NCBI GenBank assembly: GCA_961205875.1
Contig: OY540821.1
Coordinates: 682,001-746,000 of the forward strand
Direction: 5' to 3'
DNA from: Sialis fuliginosa
Taxonomy: Eukaryota; Arthropoda; Insecta; Megaloptera; Sialidae
Length of the DNA: 64,000 bases
Positions 31,400-42,090 of the stretch are shown piece after piece (within the stretch, counting starts at the first letter, position 1; each line of letters starts with the position of its first letter). The translations under genes were made by a program, and so were the position numbers. The notes beneath the pieces are model-generated. The model was not told the origin of the DNA. It saw only the letters and a program-made list of their open reading frames with translations, and did not search any database.

Positions 31400-31990
31400 A
31401 ATTCGGGCAAAACATACACGAGTGTATGCCATAAGGGTTCCGAAGTATGTACGTACTACGTGGACTGTTTGGAACCACTTACAGGTGCATTTTTAAGTTA
31501 GAAAAAAATATAAAAAAGTTCTACTAATTAAAAATAAAATACTGCTTTTAGCCCCCTACAGGCTCGATTTTTAAGTTAGAAAAATAATTTAAAAAATATG
31601 GTCAAATTATACTAATTGAGATGTACATTTTGACATATATATATGGTATACAATTTTTTTTTGATTTGCTTTAAAACCCCCTACAAGTTCCATTTTTGAT
31701 TAAAAAAAATAGAAAAAGGGTCAAATTCCGCTTGTTTGGTTATACATTTTAACGTGCCACATGCCTTGGTATAAAAAAAAAGTATTTTTTTACCTAACTT
31801 TAGCTCCTTATTGCCCCCCTGAAATATTATTTATTCAATAAATTTGTACATATTTTACTAGAGGGTGTCATTTTACATATTCAGTAAAAATTTCAAGTTT
31901 CTAGCTTATATAATTTACGAGCTATTTAGCTTTGAGTGAAAAGGACGGACGACAAAGTGAGATTAATCGGGTTTCTTCGGAATCCTAAAA
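31400..31990. mobile_element. Half copy of the GGGTTCCGAA family, inverted
   Basis: Matches 25905-26620 in reverse: ATAAGGGTTCCGAAGTATG near the left, then GGTTATACATTTTAACGTGC, and AAGGACGGACGACAAAGTGA near the right. Only one arm is present. Confidence 0.7.
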
Positions 31991-32109
31991 ATAAAATAGC
32001 ACATAGGTTACACATTTTTGTCTATGTATAAGGTTTCAATAGAATATTAATTTATGCACAATATAACGGTACTTTAAGGATCGACAGACCTTTTCCAGTC
32101 CCCATTAGA
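31991..32109. other. Short spacer
   Basis: Nothing recognised. Confidence 0.4.
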
Positions 32110-32455
32110 CATGGGTGCCGGCAGAAGTTTTTCCAGGGGGGTGCATTTAGATATATAAAATTAAATTATATATTAAAAAATAAAAAAAATAATCATTTTG
32201 TAATAATAATAAACTTGTATTCCATTTAGCAAAATGACTAAAAAAAAAAAAAATGTCTTCAGTTTTTATTTTTCCTTATTTAAATTTATAAAATTACAAA
32301 GTGAACTTGACGCGACCAAAAAAAAAGAAAAAAAGTCCTCACTACAATATTCTGACCTGATTTTTAAATTAAAAATTGTATTTCTTAATATTTTTTTTTT
32401 TTTTTTTGCCAGGGGGATGCAAATGCACCTCCTTGCACCCCCCTCCCGGCGCCCA
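32110..32455. mobile_element. ~346-bp 'CATGGGYGCCGG' MITE
   Basis: Left end CATGGGTGCCGGCAGAAG, right end CTCCCGGCGCCCATG. Subterminal CCAGGGGGGTGCA and TGCACCTCCTTGCACCCC pair imperfectly. The right half matches 16322-16500. Target duplication unclear. ORF 32234-32530 crosses its right end and is judged spurious. Confidence 0.65.
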
Positions 32456-32782
32456 TGGGCCCATCAGTTGAAGCAAGTTATCTGCAGAGACTACAACTTG
32501 CATGATTACTTATTTTCGTGCTATGTTTGAGTAGTGATTTTAGACAATTTTAAACTTTTATTATAGAACCTTCAAGAATAAGTATGTATTGATATATTAG
32601 TAACCACAAACTTGAATTTAAGTGCATGTAGTTTTTATAAAGTGATCTACAATAAAATGATCGTTTGATGTTAAATTTTTTTTTTAATCTTCAGAAACAT
32701 TGAGACTATCAGATATGTTCCAAGGCAGGCCAAGCTTTAAGGGACACGGCTAGTGTGAAATTTTCAAAAAATCGATTATTAT
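32456..32782. other. Spacer, no gene seen
   Basis: AT-rich; nothing recognised. Confidence 0.4.
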
Positions 32783-34015
32783 CAGGGTGTCCACTGTTCT
32801 TTGAAAATAAAATTCCCTGACTTTTCCCTGACCACATATTCAAAATTCCTTGACCACTAGAGGCTTAGGGGTAAGAAGTAAATGTGCAAAAAAATTTGAA
32901 GACCTTTTTTTTTGCTCGTCAACTTAAAGGTCATAGGGGGATAAGCATATGAAAATTGCCCCCGAAAGATATTGGATTGAAATTTTCAGGATATGTTGAT
33001 ACTATAAAAATACTAAGATCCTGAATATTTCAGCTCTGAACCTCAACTGGTTTTCGAAAAATAAAAAAATAAAATTTTTCTTCGGATTGGATAAACCGAT
33101 TTTGATAAAAAAAATTATGTTTCAGAGGCCTATAGAAGCTTCTCAAAAAATAAAATAAAGCAATATTTTTTGGTATTAACCCTGGAAAAAAAATATTTTA
33201 TGTTTTTTTATTTTTTTTAACTATGATGCTTTTCGAACACAATTATGAAATAATTTTTTTTTCAAAACTTATGTTCTTCTAGATAACATATAATTTATTC
33301 AGATTTTTCGAAGGGTTAGATCAAAGTTAAAAAAATGAAAACCATTTTTTTTGTTAAAAAATTCACATCTTAATTATTATTTTCTATTCGTAATCTTTTT
33401 AATATCATTTTTTTCTGTAAATTTATTACTTTTAATCAATTTAACCATCGAAGAATGTTGGGGAAAAAAATTTTTTTGTTTCATTTTCGGTTTTCAATGT
33501 AATTTTTTTTTTTTTTTTAACTTTGATCTAACCCTTCGAAAAATCTGAATAAATTATATGTTATCTAGAGGTACATGAGCTTTGAAAAAAAATTATTTCA
33601 TAATTGTGTTCGAAAAGCATCATAGTTAAAAAAAATAAAAAAACATCAAATAATTTTTTTTCCAGGGTTAATACCAATAAATATTGCTTTAATTATTTTT
33701 TTTGAGAAGCTTCTATAGGCCTCTGAAACATAAATTTTTCATCAAAATCGGTTTATCCAATCCGAAGAAATTTTTTTTTTTTGATTTTCACGTTTTTTTT
33801 TTATTTTTCGAAAACCAGTTGAGGTTCGGAGTTGAAATTTTCAGGATCTTAGTATTTTTATAGTATCAACATATCCTGAAAATTTCAATCCAATATCTTT
33901 CGGGGGCAATTTTCATATGCTTATCTCCGTATGCCCTTTATACACTTTTTTTTTCTTCACTGACTTTTCAGAATTTTAAAGAAATTCCCTGACTTTCCAG
34001 AAAGTGGACACCCTG
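32783..34015. mobile_element. 1.2-kb palindromic element with CAGGGTGTCCAC ends
   Basis: CAGGGTGTCCACT and AGTGGACACCCTG delimit two inverted arms of about 600 bases that meet near 33.4 kb (GGGTTAGATCAAAGTTAAAA against its complement at about 33520). Flanking ATTAT on both sides may be the target duplication. The internal 'TTCCCTGACTTT' word repeats at both ends. No transposase. Confidence 0.82.
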
Positions 34016-34241
34016 ATTATATATTATAATAATAAAAATTATTATAATATCACCACTGTTTTAATACCGTTGGTATTTACCTACAACGCGTGCGCGAAAC
34101 TTGTCAGTCTTCAACAAACTCTAAAAGAACTGTCATATAAGTTTGATATCTCATTTGTTAGCTCCTTTATAATACCGGACATAACTGTATAATATGCTTA
34201 AACCTAAACTGCATCTTAAGATGAACAATGTTTTTCATTAC

Positions 34242-34415
34242 CTGGGGTCCTTGTTTATAATTAATTGCAAATTCGTCAGAAGTTTCAATATTTTTCAAAG
34301 GATCGATTTCTTTATTTATATCTTCTTGTTTAAAATATCTTTCATAATCATCAAAAGCTTCAATATATTCTAGACACTCGATTTCTTCTTTTATCTCTTG
34401 TTTCACTTGAAACAT
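34242..34415 (-). CDS. Z4 exon 1: enlarged acidic module with internal repeat
   Basis: ATG at 34415-34413 opens 58 codons ending at CAG|GTAATG, phase 0. The family E1 unit appears twice: MFQVKQEIKEEIECLEYI...YFKQ, then EDINKEIDPLKNIE...INYKQGPQ, so this E1 arose by tandem duplication of the psi-K-x-E/D-E-F unit. An in-frame TTG codon lies upstream, but the ATG in the MF-x-VKQE context is the one conserved in the family. Upstream sequence (GAACTATC, AATCAGTAGAATACAA) resembles the Z1/Z2 promoter region. If it is spliced to the broken E2 at 29836, the product is truncated soon after the acidic region. Confidence 0.75.
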
Positions 34416-34794
34416 TTTTACGCACTTGAGGTCCAATTTTTAAAATTTAATAAACAAAACTCTGGATTACGTTACACAATTAAACAATAGTGTACCGAGA
34501 ACTATCAGATAGTAAAACACACAATCAGTAGAATACAAGAACAACTTGTATGTCAAAACAGACATTTTGTCAGCTGCGCACGCCGAGTGTACAAATACTT
34601 CCATAATATACCAGTGCCCCTCAATCGATGGTACAAACTGACGAATTAAATAAGTACCTATAATTTTAAATACATTTAAAATTAAAACAAGAATTAGCTA
34701 ACATTTTAACGTGAGTTCCTCTAATAAGATATAAAATGTTATTATTATTTATGCGAATTTGCACCCATGTAATTTCTTTATAATACCGGGCATA

Positions 34795-34851
34795 AATGTC
34801 GTATTTGTTTACAGCTATATTTACATCGATCGCATTTTATAAGGTCGTTTT
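34795..34851 (-). pseudogene. Frameshifted, decayed last finger of Z5
   Basis: Past the stop at 34852 the shifted frames still read RPYK and C-x2-C-like TGCGATCGATGT, but an extra A in the linker (TATAAAATGC where Z6 has TTTAAATGC) adds a second lesion. Confidence 0.7.
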
Positions 34852-35673
34852 TTACAATGTGATGATATGCTTTAATAAATGAGCTTTCGTTTTAAATTTA
34901 CAATGGCAACTGTCGCATTTAAAACGTCGTTTTATAGAATGTGTTAATTTATGCCTTAATAAATGAGCTTTCGTTTTAAATTTACAATAGCATCTGTCGC
35001 ATTTAAAAGGTCTTTCATCAGTATGTGTTGAATTATGTGTTAATAAACTTGCTTTTTGTTTACAGCTATATTCACATATGTCGCATTTAAAAGGTCTTTC
35101 ATTAGTATGTTTTAATTTATGTGTTAATAAATAAGCTTTTTGTTTACAGCTATATTTACATCGACCGCATTTAAAAGGTCTTTCATGAGTATGTGTTAAT
35201 TTATGTCTTAATAAACTTGCTTTTTGCCTACAGCTATATTCACATTGGTCGCATTTAAAAGGTCTGTCATTAGTATGTGTTAATTTATGTTGTAATAAAT
35301 TTGCTAGTTGTTTACAGCTATATTCACATATGTCGCATTTAAAAGGTCTTTCATCAGTATGTGTTAATTGATGTGTTAATAAATTTGCTTTTTGTTTACA
35401 GCTATGTTCACATCGGTCGCATTTAAAAGGTCTTTCATTAGTATGTGTTAATTTATGTTGTAACAAATTTTGTTTCCGTTTACAACTATACTCGCATTGA
35501 TCACATTTATGTTTTTCTAATTTTACACTAGTTCTATGAGAACGTTGTTTAGTTGAACTGGACTCGTTGTTAATTATTTCATTATTACAATATGTAGTAA
35601 TAATAAGATCTTCATTTTCTACTTGTTCGTGTTTATTTTCTGGTACATTTTCTTCTTTAATAACCAAGTCTTC
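34852..35673 (-). CDS. Z5 exon 2: eight-finger array, last finger truncated
   Basis: Probable nuclear DNA-binding zinc-finger protein. Starts at TTTTCAG|GAAGAC with EDLVIKEENVPENKHEQVEN, then TTYCNNEIINNESSSTKQR, then fingers with T(N/D)ERPFKC linkers. Seven fingers are complete. The eighth (CDSCHCKFKTKAHLLKH) loses its last His because two bases are missing before the linker, giving IITL-stop. The identical lesion is in Z6. Exon 2 encodes 273 residues; with E1 at 37367-37477 the product would be 310. One finger linker is SIKRRFKC. The long open frame despite the lesion suggests the shortened protein is tolerated. Confidence 0.88.
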   Translation of the reverse strand, partial: EDLVIKEENVPENKHEQVENEDLIITTYCNNEIINNESSSTKQRSHRTSVKLEKHKCDQCEYSCKRKQNLLQHKLTHTNERPFKCDRCEHSCKQKANLLTHQLTHTDERPFKCDICEYSCKQLANLLQHKLTHTNDRPFKCDQCEYSCRQKASLLRHKLTHTHERPFKCGRCKYSCKQKAYLLTHKLKHTNERPFKCDICEYSCKQKASLLTHNSTHTDERPFKCDRCYCKFKTKAHLLRHKLTHSIKRRFKCDSCHCKFKTKAHLLKHIITL

Positions 35674-36180
35674 CTGAAAACAAATCATTTGTTAGTCAAT
35701 ATACATAATTATAAATTGGATCTGATGTAATGTTTTACAAATAAAGTTGAAATGATATTACCACTGAATAATTTGCTAATAGGAAAGGTGTAAAACGCGT
35801 TGCAATGTGAAAACTACTACTGAAATGGAAACGAGACAGAGCGCGCGATGTATTTATCTGTAAGAACGAGCTAAATAACAAGATCTATTTAATTACAAAG
35901 TAAGCTAGAGCCAGGCGTTATTTTAAGAAAATTTTACAACTACACATTTTCCTTTTTTTGCTCCTAGCAATATCGAAGATTAGTGAAGCTATGTGATCGT
36001 TTCGGATTGAGACAAAAAAAATCTGTTTTGTTATAATATCTAAATGTGTTTTTATCTATGGATAAAATGCAAACAGCTCAGTTGCTAAAAAGATGTTCGG
36101 AAAGTCGTTTCAATAAAATTAAAATTATTTTATATATCTTGTTTTAAACTATTATTTATTAACAAAAACAATTTATTTTT
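35674..36180. other. Z5 intron, segment shared with Z6
   Basis: TTGGATCTGATGTAATG and TGCTAATAGGAAAGGTGTAA match the Z6 intron at 53510-53585. GAAAGTCGTTTCAATAAAAT matches 55557-55576. An AATATCGAAGATTAGTGAAG block recurs near 59388. No coding sequence. Confidence 0.7.
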
Positions 36181-36934
36181 ACTTCCATGTTCCGAAGGAA
36201 ATGGAAGTATTGTAATACCATCGAAAAATCGTATCCGAGAAAATGACAAATTCTGATTGTACTAACTTCAAAACGTAAAGAAAAGTTAATTTCCGCATGG
36301 CGGCTGTGCGTGTGTCTGTGCGGATGTAGAATTTTCTTTCGTTCACGATAACTACTGTAAAAATGCACCGATCTGAATTATTTTTGGGGAAATTGTTTGT
36401 CTCAGTGAGTACTCCAGACCTATTGATTTTGGTGCTAATCGGATTAGGGGTTTTGGAAATAATCGAAATTTTGTAACGTTTTTCGTCTAAAAAGTGAATA
36501 TTGCGAGTATTATTTCGCTAATTTTGATAAGATTTGGTACATTTGCAGTTCAAGTGAATCTAAGGGACATTTATTATTTGTACGTGCCTAAACAGCCATT
36601 AAAGGGGTGAAAAACACACTTAAAATTTGAATTTTAAATACTAATATGTCATTAATTCATGTTGCCTTGGAAACAAATGCAACTAAAATCAAAATGTCAA
36701 ATTAGTTTTTCTACGAATGTGAATTATGTTTTGGACATTAGAAAACTAATATTTATATACAAATAGCAAAAAGAGCTGTAACCGTCGTAAGTATATATGT
36801 TTTTTATGTATTACGAAATTTATATTCATAGTAGTAGATTATATTAATAAAATATTTTTCAAAACATTTATATTTAAAAATTATTTAAAAAAATAGAAAG
36901 AACATGGAAGTCATGTATGGTTCTCCATACCGAT
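36181..36934 (-). mobile_element. R755 copy 2, in the Z5 intron, with empty site in Z6
   Basis: Starts ACTTCCATGTTCCGAAGG and ends ATGGTTCTCCATACCGATAT. Z6 at about 55633-55650 reads CAATTTATTTTTAACATTAA without it, so this is a precise insertion of about 755 bases into the duplicated intron after the Z5/Z6 split (or a precise loss). Any target duplication is short and lies in T-runs, so it cannot be resolved. It is inverted relative to copy 1. Confidence 0.85.
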
Positions 36935-37366
36935 ATTTAACATTAAAAATAAAAGAAGTGTACAACTTTAAGCAATTCTTTTTCAATATCCGTAGATTAT
37001 AGGCTAGATATTAAAATAAAACAGATTTAAAATGAAATAATTTGGAGCACTAAAACGATATTTAACCGAAATTTATTTTCAATACTTATAGCCTTTCGTT
37101 CCTGAACAATTTTACTTTTTGTTTTAAATTTTTTCTCGAAAACAATTCAGACGATACTGGTCAAAGTTTTGAATTTTAATATTTTCGTTTTAGTCTCAAA
37201 ACACTTTAAAGAAGTTTAATTTCAATACATACTTAAATATGTAACGTTAATAATATTACAGTTTATAAAAACATTGTTTAGGAACCTCTGGTTTTCATTT
37301 GAGCATCTGTCAAACATACTATATTCAACCTAACCTGTATTTACTAATATGTAATTGAATTCTTAC
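36935..37366. other. Z5 intron, 5' part
   Basis: Matches 55645-56188 of Z6 (AAAGAAGTGTACAACTTTA, TTGGAGCACTAAAACGATAT). No element recognised apart from small indels. Confidence 0.65.
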
Positions 37367-37477
37367 CTCAGATTCTTGTTTGTAGTATTTAGAAAATTCA
37401 TCGTATGTTTCAATGTCCTGAAGACAATCGATGTCTTCTATTTCTTGTTTTATATATTCCTGCTTTACTTGAAACAT
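37367..37477 (-). CDS. Z5 exon 1: acidic N-terminal module
   Basis: ATG at 37477-37475 opens 37 codons, MFQVKQEYIKQEIEDIDC, then LQDIETYDEFSKYYKQESE, ending at GAG|GTAAGA (donor 37366-37365), phase 0, the best donor match in the family. It joins EDLVIKEE at 35673. Almost identical to Z6 E1. Confidence 0.8.
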
Positions 37478-37556
37478 TTCAACACAGTAAAATTACAATA
37501 CAATTTCGCTTAAGAGAACATAAACAAACATACAATAATGGCTACGGCTACGTTCC

Positions 37557-37566
37557 GCGCATGCGC
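37557..37566. promoter_or_regulatory. GCGCATGCGC palindrome upstream of Z5
   Basis: NRF-1/EWG-like core, 80 bases upstream of the E1 ATG and followed by GAACTAGAGCAGTGATACTC, as in Z3 and Z6. No TATA box is evident in the expected place. Confidence 0.6.
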
Positions 37567-37815
37567 TGTTCTCCCTGCTTGTGTGAACTAGAGCAGTGAT
37601 ACTCAACATTTTTAAATCGTTTCATTAGTTTTATTCTTATTGTTAGTAATATTTTCATAAACTGATGATTGAAATTTTACAATAAATTTTGATTAACCCT
37701 TTGCACTAAATAATCATCTCATAACTCGGATGCCGTCACTGATGGCGACACTAAATAATCATACTGTGGCTCGAAAGATTATCGAGCACGAGTACGGTGT
37801 AATTCGCCTGACTTA
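37567..37815. other. Z5 upstream flank shared with Z6
   Basis: Matches 56384-56676. Z6 has about 30 extra bases (AATTGCACGCAGACGGCAG region). Contains GATGGCGACACTAAATAATC. No gene. Confidence 0.6.
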
Positions 37816-38269
37816 GGCGGCTATTACACTATCAAAGAAATGTGATAAAATTTCTTTGATCAAAGAAATATGACAGTGTAATAAGTCAACTTTTATAATA
37901 TTTACCTTCATAATATTTCTATGATCATAGTTAATGACAGTCTCTTATATTTTTCAAATGTTTTTTGACTGATAAATCAAAATGGTGACTACCAAGTTAT
38001 CACTGACAGTTCCAGTTAATATATTAATATCAACATAATCCAGTATTATATGATAATCTTCTTATTGATTATAAAAACTGCAATACATAGTTGTAAATTC
38101 AAACCTTGATCGCGTCAACTGACGAACATCCACACATTGATTATCAAAATGCACCAAAAAAGAAGAAAATATCCCTAGATAATACTAAGAAAATATTATC
38201 AAATATTTTATGTAGTGAAATTGAACAAAATCTCATATTTTATCAAAGAAATATGATCAAATCTTTGTC
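37816..38269 (+). mobile_element. PIF/Harbinger-like MITE lacking its right end
   Basis: TTA at 37813-37815 precedes GGCGGCTATTACACTATCAA, the same end that is flanked by TTA in the Z6 copy. The interior runs to AAATCTTTGTC at about 38269 and then joins AACGATATCTATCGCAGCGC directly. About 36 bases of right terminus and about 60 of flank, both present at Z6, are missing. It contains the empty site ATCTTCTTATTGATTATAAA (38059-38078) for the Helitron at 57041-57896. ORF 38106-38474 is chance. Confidence 0.8.
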
Positions 38270-38580
38270 AACGATATCTATCGCAGCGCACATGGTGGCC
38301 AAAAAGAGAAATATTGGTGGACGAAAGGCTCAGTATTGCCAGAACGTACTTTTTAGTACGGTTTTCGTACTATTCATGATCCGACCGTACCATAATCGTA
38401 CCTCAACTCTGACCGTACCTTTTGCTCCACAAAGATTTCAGCTTCACTACGTAAAAAAAATAATTAAAAAATAAAATGTTTGTTATGAATAACACCAATT
38501 AAAATTAAAGTAAAAACGAAACGTACCTTAATATTTTCGTCTATATCTACTTTTCAGTATTGACGGTTTTTTAACGAAAC
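38270..38580. repeat. Flank shared with Z6, including a truncated TTGCCAG MITE
   Basis: ATTGCCAGAACGTACTTTTT and GTACGGTTTTCGTACTATTC match 58265-58310. Similarity to the Z6 side stops near 38587 (AACATAAGGGGCAAAA against AACATAAAGGGCGTTCC), inside that MITE. Confidence 0.65.
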
Positions 38581-39047
38581 ATAAGGGGCAAAATTTTTTC
38601 ACTGTATTGTTCTTCAAAGTCTACTTAACCTTTTCCTGAAAAAAAATTTTAGTACATTTCATAAACAAAAAAGTTACGAATGTTTAAGTGCCGTCAGAGG
38701 CACACAAACGCATTCACGCGCTTGGCTACCTCACCTACTCGAACAAAAGCAATTTTATGGTTGATTATTATAGATTTTGGGGCTTAGAATTCGAAAAAAT
38801 AACCCGGACTGGAGAAAAGTGGTGCCACACCCTTAAAAATGGGGTTGAAGGGTGAAAACCCTGTTTCCAACCTTTTTTTCAATTTATCTCAAAATCTAAA
38901 TCGATGATGGTTTTTTTTATGGTTGATATTTGTTAGGGACACACAAAAAAATTTATTGGGACCACATATACTGAATTTGACCAAAATAAAAATAAAATTT
39001 GCTACGGGCCCCGCTCTTGCTTAATCCGGCCCTGTACATTTTTAATA
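38581..39047. other. Spacer, no gene seen
   Basis: AT-rich with short GC words (AGGCACACAAACGCATTCAC; CCCCGCTCTTGCTTAATCC, which looks repeat-derived). No ORF of note. Confidence 0.4.
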
Positions 39048-39184
39048 ACTAAGGATTTTGTATTAATTATTTGAATATAATAACCCTAATCATTACATAA
39101 TCAAAAACTGCATTAGTCTCATTTGGAATGAGAAAAAGAAAATAATTTGATAACACTCTTATTCCATCTTATTATTATTCCAAC

Positions 39185-41413
39185 TAGTGTCCGACCGAAG
39201 GTCAGTCTTTGGCCGAAGCAGAAGCCGAAGCCGAACTTCGGCTTTTCTTGTTACCTTCGGCCGAAGCCGAAGGTTTTTGTTTTCGTCTTTTATTTTTAAA
39301 AATTTTCACAAATGAAATAAAATCAATGTTTAATTGAATGACCTTTTTTAACTTAAAAAATTAAATATGTAAACATTTTGTTATTAAAATTGAAAAAATT
39401 TTTTTTAAATATTTTCCCCCCTGCCCATAGGTTATATCTTCGAAAGTAAAAGATTTAAAAAGAATGGGATAATGTATAATATGAATTTTCAGAAAATTTT
39501 TTTTACGATTTTTGGTTTATTTAAACTTATTGCTTTTTTTATTTGATTTTAGGTAGGTACGTGGTTTTAGAAAATTAGAGAACGTATCACTGACGCTATT
39601 AATCCTTTTTACAAGGCCAAAATAAAGAAATTTATCCATCTATCTATTCCTTATTTTATAATGTAAGCTATGTATGTCTTTTTCGTGCGATTTTTTATAT
39701 GCGGTTTTCTGTGGAACGTATATACAGGTTAGTTCAATAGTGCGTCTGGCTTTCCTAGCGCACTTCCCGTAGGAGATAGAAAAAAAAGTTTGGGTACATA
39801 ATATTATTGGTTTGAAAAGATCAACGTCGTAAAATTATTTTCAACAATACATGATGTCCCATTTTTGCGCTATAACAAAAACAAAGATTTTTTTAAATGG
39901 AATACCCTGTAACGTTTTATGTCTTCCGATGTCGTTTCTTAACCTCTACATTAACGTCTGTTCATTTTTTAATTTAGTGACAGTGTTGCCAAATTAGAAT
40001 TTTTTTTCCGAAAAATAATCCATATTCAGGTTCAACTATAAAAAATCGTAGCGACCTAATTTTTTTTGAAGTGATGAATTTTTTTAGCAACAATGTTAGC
40101 CCAGATAAAGAGTAACATTTTGATAATAAACAATTTTGATTTAGTTCTACAGGGTGTTAATAAAAAAATTCCAAAGTTTGCAATCTTCAAAATGATAAAA
40201 CTCATTTTTTTCAAATGTGACTACCCTTTTTTTATTTCACTATTCGATGGGTTTTTTTTCTCCTTTTCAATTTGTATACGGGATATTTATGTTTAAACCC
40301 CATACTTTCTGAGATATTCAATAATTTTCACAAAAGTAACCATTTCACCACGTTTTTATACACCGAAGTAGGCTGTGCTGATGCAAAAGAAATGCCAAAA
40401 TGTAAGTACTTAAGTATCAATGTAACATTTAATTAAAAATAATTAAAACGGATAATACTTATGTAATAAAATTATTTATTTTATTCAAAAAACTATGATA
40501 AATAACAAAATTGAAAATACATATAAAAGATAACAGTCTACAATAAATGTTCGAAATGTCTTCCATTTTTATCCAGGCACAAATCAATTCACCGGCATTT
40601 GTTTTGTAATTGTTTCGAATTTATTTGGCCTACTTCGGTGCATAAAAACGTGGTGAAATGGTTACTTTTGTGAAAATTATTGAATATCTCAGAAAGTATG
40701 GGGTTTAGACATAAGATACCCCCTATACAAATTGAAAAGGAGAAAAAAACCCATCGAACAGTGAAATAAAAAAAGGGTAGTCATATTTGAAAAAAATGAG
40801 TTTTATCATTTTGATGATTGCAAACTTTGCATTTTTTTATTAACACCCTGTAGAACTAAATTAAAATTGTTTATTATCAAAATGTTACTCTTTATCTGGG
40901 CTAACATTGTTGCTAAAAAAATTCATCACTTCAAAAAAAATTAGGTCGCTACGATTTTTTATAGTTGAGCCTGAATATGGATTATTTTTCGGAAAAAAAA
41001 TTCTAATTTGGCAACACTGTCACTAAATTAAAAAATGAACAGACGTTAATGTAGAGGTTAAGAAACGACATCGGAAGACATAAAACGTTACAGGGTATTC
41101 CATTTAAAAAAATCTTTGTTTTTGTTATAGCGCAAAAATGGGACATCATGTATTGTTGAAAATAATTTTACGACGTTGATCTTTTCAAACCAATAATATT
41201 ATGTACCCAAACTTTTTTTTCTATCTCTTATGGGAAGTGCGCTAGGAAAGCCAGACGCACTATTGAACTACCCTGTATATCGCATAAAATAATACTTAAC
41301 TGTACAATATTATACTATATAATTCAACCTTCGGCTTCGGCAAAACCTTCGGCTTAATTTTGGCCGAAGGTGGCCGAAGCCGAAGCCGAAACCGAATGTT
41401 CGGTCGGACACTA
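39185..41413. mobile_element. hAT-like element with GGCCGAAG arrays
   Basis: Ends TAGTGTCCGACCGAA and TTCGGTCGGACACTA. Flanks are ATTCCAAC (39177-39184) and ATGCCAAC (41414-41421); the uninserted arm shows ATTCCAAC as the original. Both subterminal regions are arrays of GCCGAAG/CTTCGGC. Without the nested palindrome it would be about 680 bases. No transposase. Confidence 0.85.
39725..41275. mobile_element. 1.55-kb TA palindrome nested in the hAT
   Basis: CAGGTTAGTTCAATAGTGCG and its near complement (ending CTACCCTG), flanked by TA at 39723-39724 and 41276-41277. Arms of about 770 bases meet near 40.5 kb. CTACAGGGTGTTAATAAAAA occurs in both arms. ORF 40093-40296 is arm sequence. Confidence 0.87.
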
Positions 41414-42090
41414 ATGCCAACGAACTGAATTATTTCATATTCTTACATATTTTGTTCAATCATCTTAATTTTGTATCTTATAAATTTTACATTGCTAAGG
41501 CTTTAAGTTATGATTATGAGACGATACTTCGAAGCTTGCCCGAATAGCCGTAATGCCAGTAAAGTAAAGTAATCCTAAAGTAATAGTGTTCAGTTTCCAA
41601 ATACATACATTATCTAATTATAACATTTAAAACAACTTTTTTTACGCGGTTATCATTCAAATAATAACAGAATATTAATTCTTCAGTTCGTTGGAATAAT
41701 AATAAGATGGAATAAGAGTGATATCAAATTATTTTCTTTTTCTCATTCCAAATGAGACTAATGCAATTTTTGAACTCGTTTTATTTGAATAGACATGATT
41801 AAACTAAAATCGATTTTTTTCTGTATTTACTATTTATTAAACAAGAACTATTTTACGGAAATATTACAATTTTCGAACTGAATTTTTAAAACATCAATGA
41901 AGGCTTGATCGCCTTATGACATTATTATGTAATGATTGGGGTTATTATATTAAGATAATTAATACAAAATCCTTAGTTATTAAAAATGTATGATACAAAA
42001 TTAAGGGAATTGAACAAAATATGTAAGAATATGAAATAATTCAGTTCGTTGGAATAATAATAAGATGGAATAAGAGTGATATCAAATTAT

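Larger units (their letters stand above)
39048..42090. mobile_element. Palindromic repeat hosting a hAT that hosts a TA palindrome
   Basis: Left-arm sequences (AATAACTAAGGATTTTGT; AATGAGAAAAAGAAAATAAT) recur inverted at about 41686-41770 and 41915-42010. TCGTTGGAATAATAATAAGA occurs at about 41690 and again at 42049, so the right side has an extra unit. The hAT-like element at 39185-41413 sits in the left arm at ATTCCAAC|GAACTG. The inverted arm, reading CAGTTCGTTGGAAT, gives the empty site. Confidence 0.75.

Noticed and set aside
31176-31496. Overlapping ORFs in a GC-richer island as a gene
   Set aside because: They begin in a C-run at a hAT end and cross the 8-bp duplication; no domain or splice context.
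38106-38474. 122-codon ORF upstream of Z5
   Set aside because: It runs through a Harbinger-like MITE and an unrelated MITE fragment; the Z6 counterpart is inverted and broken, so there is no conserved reading frame.
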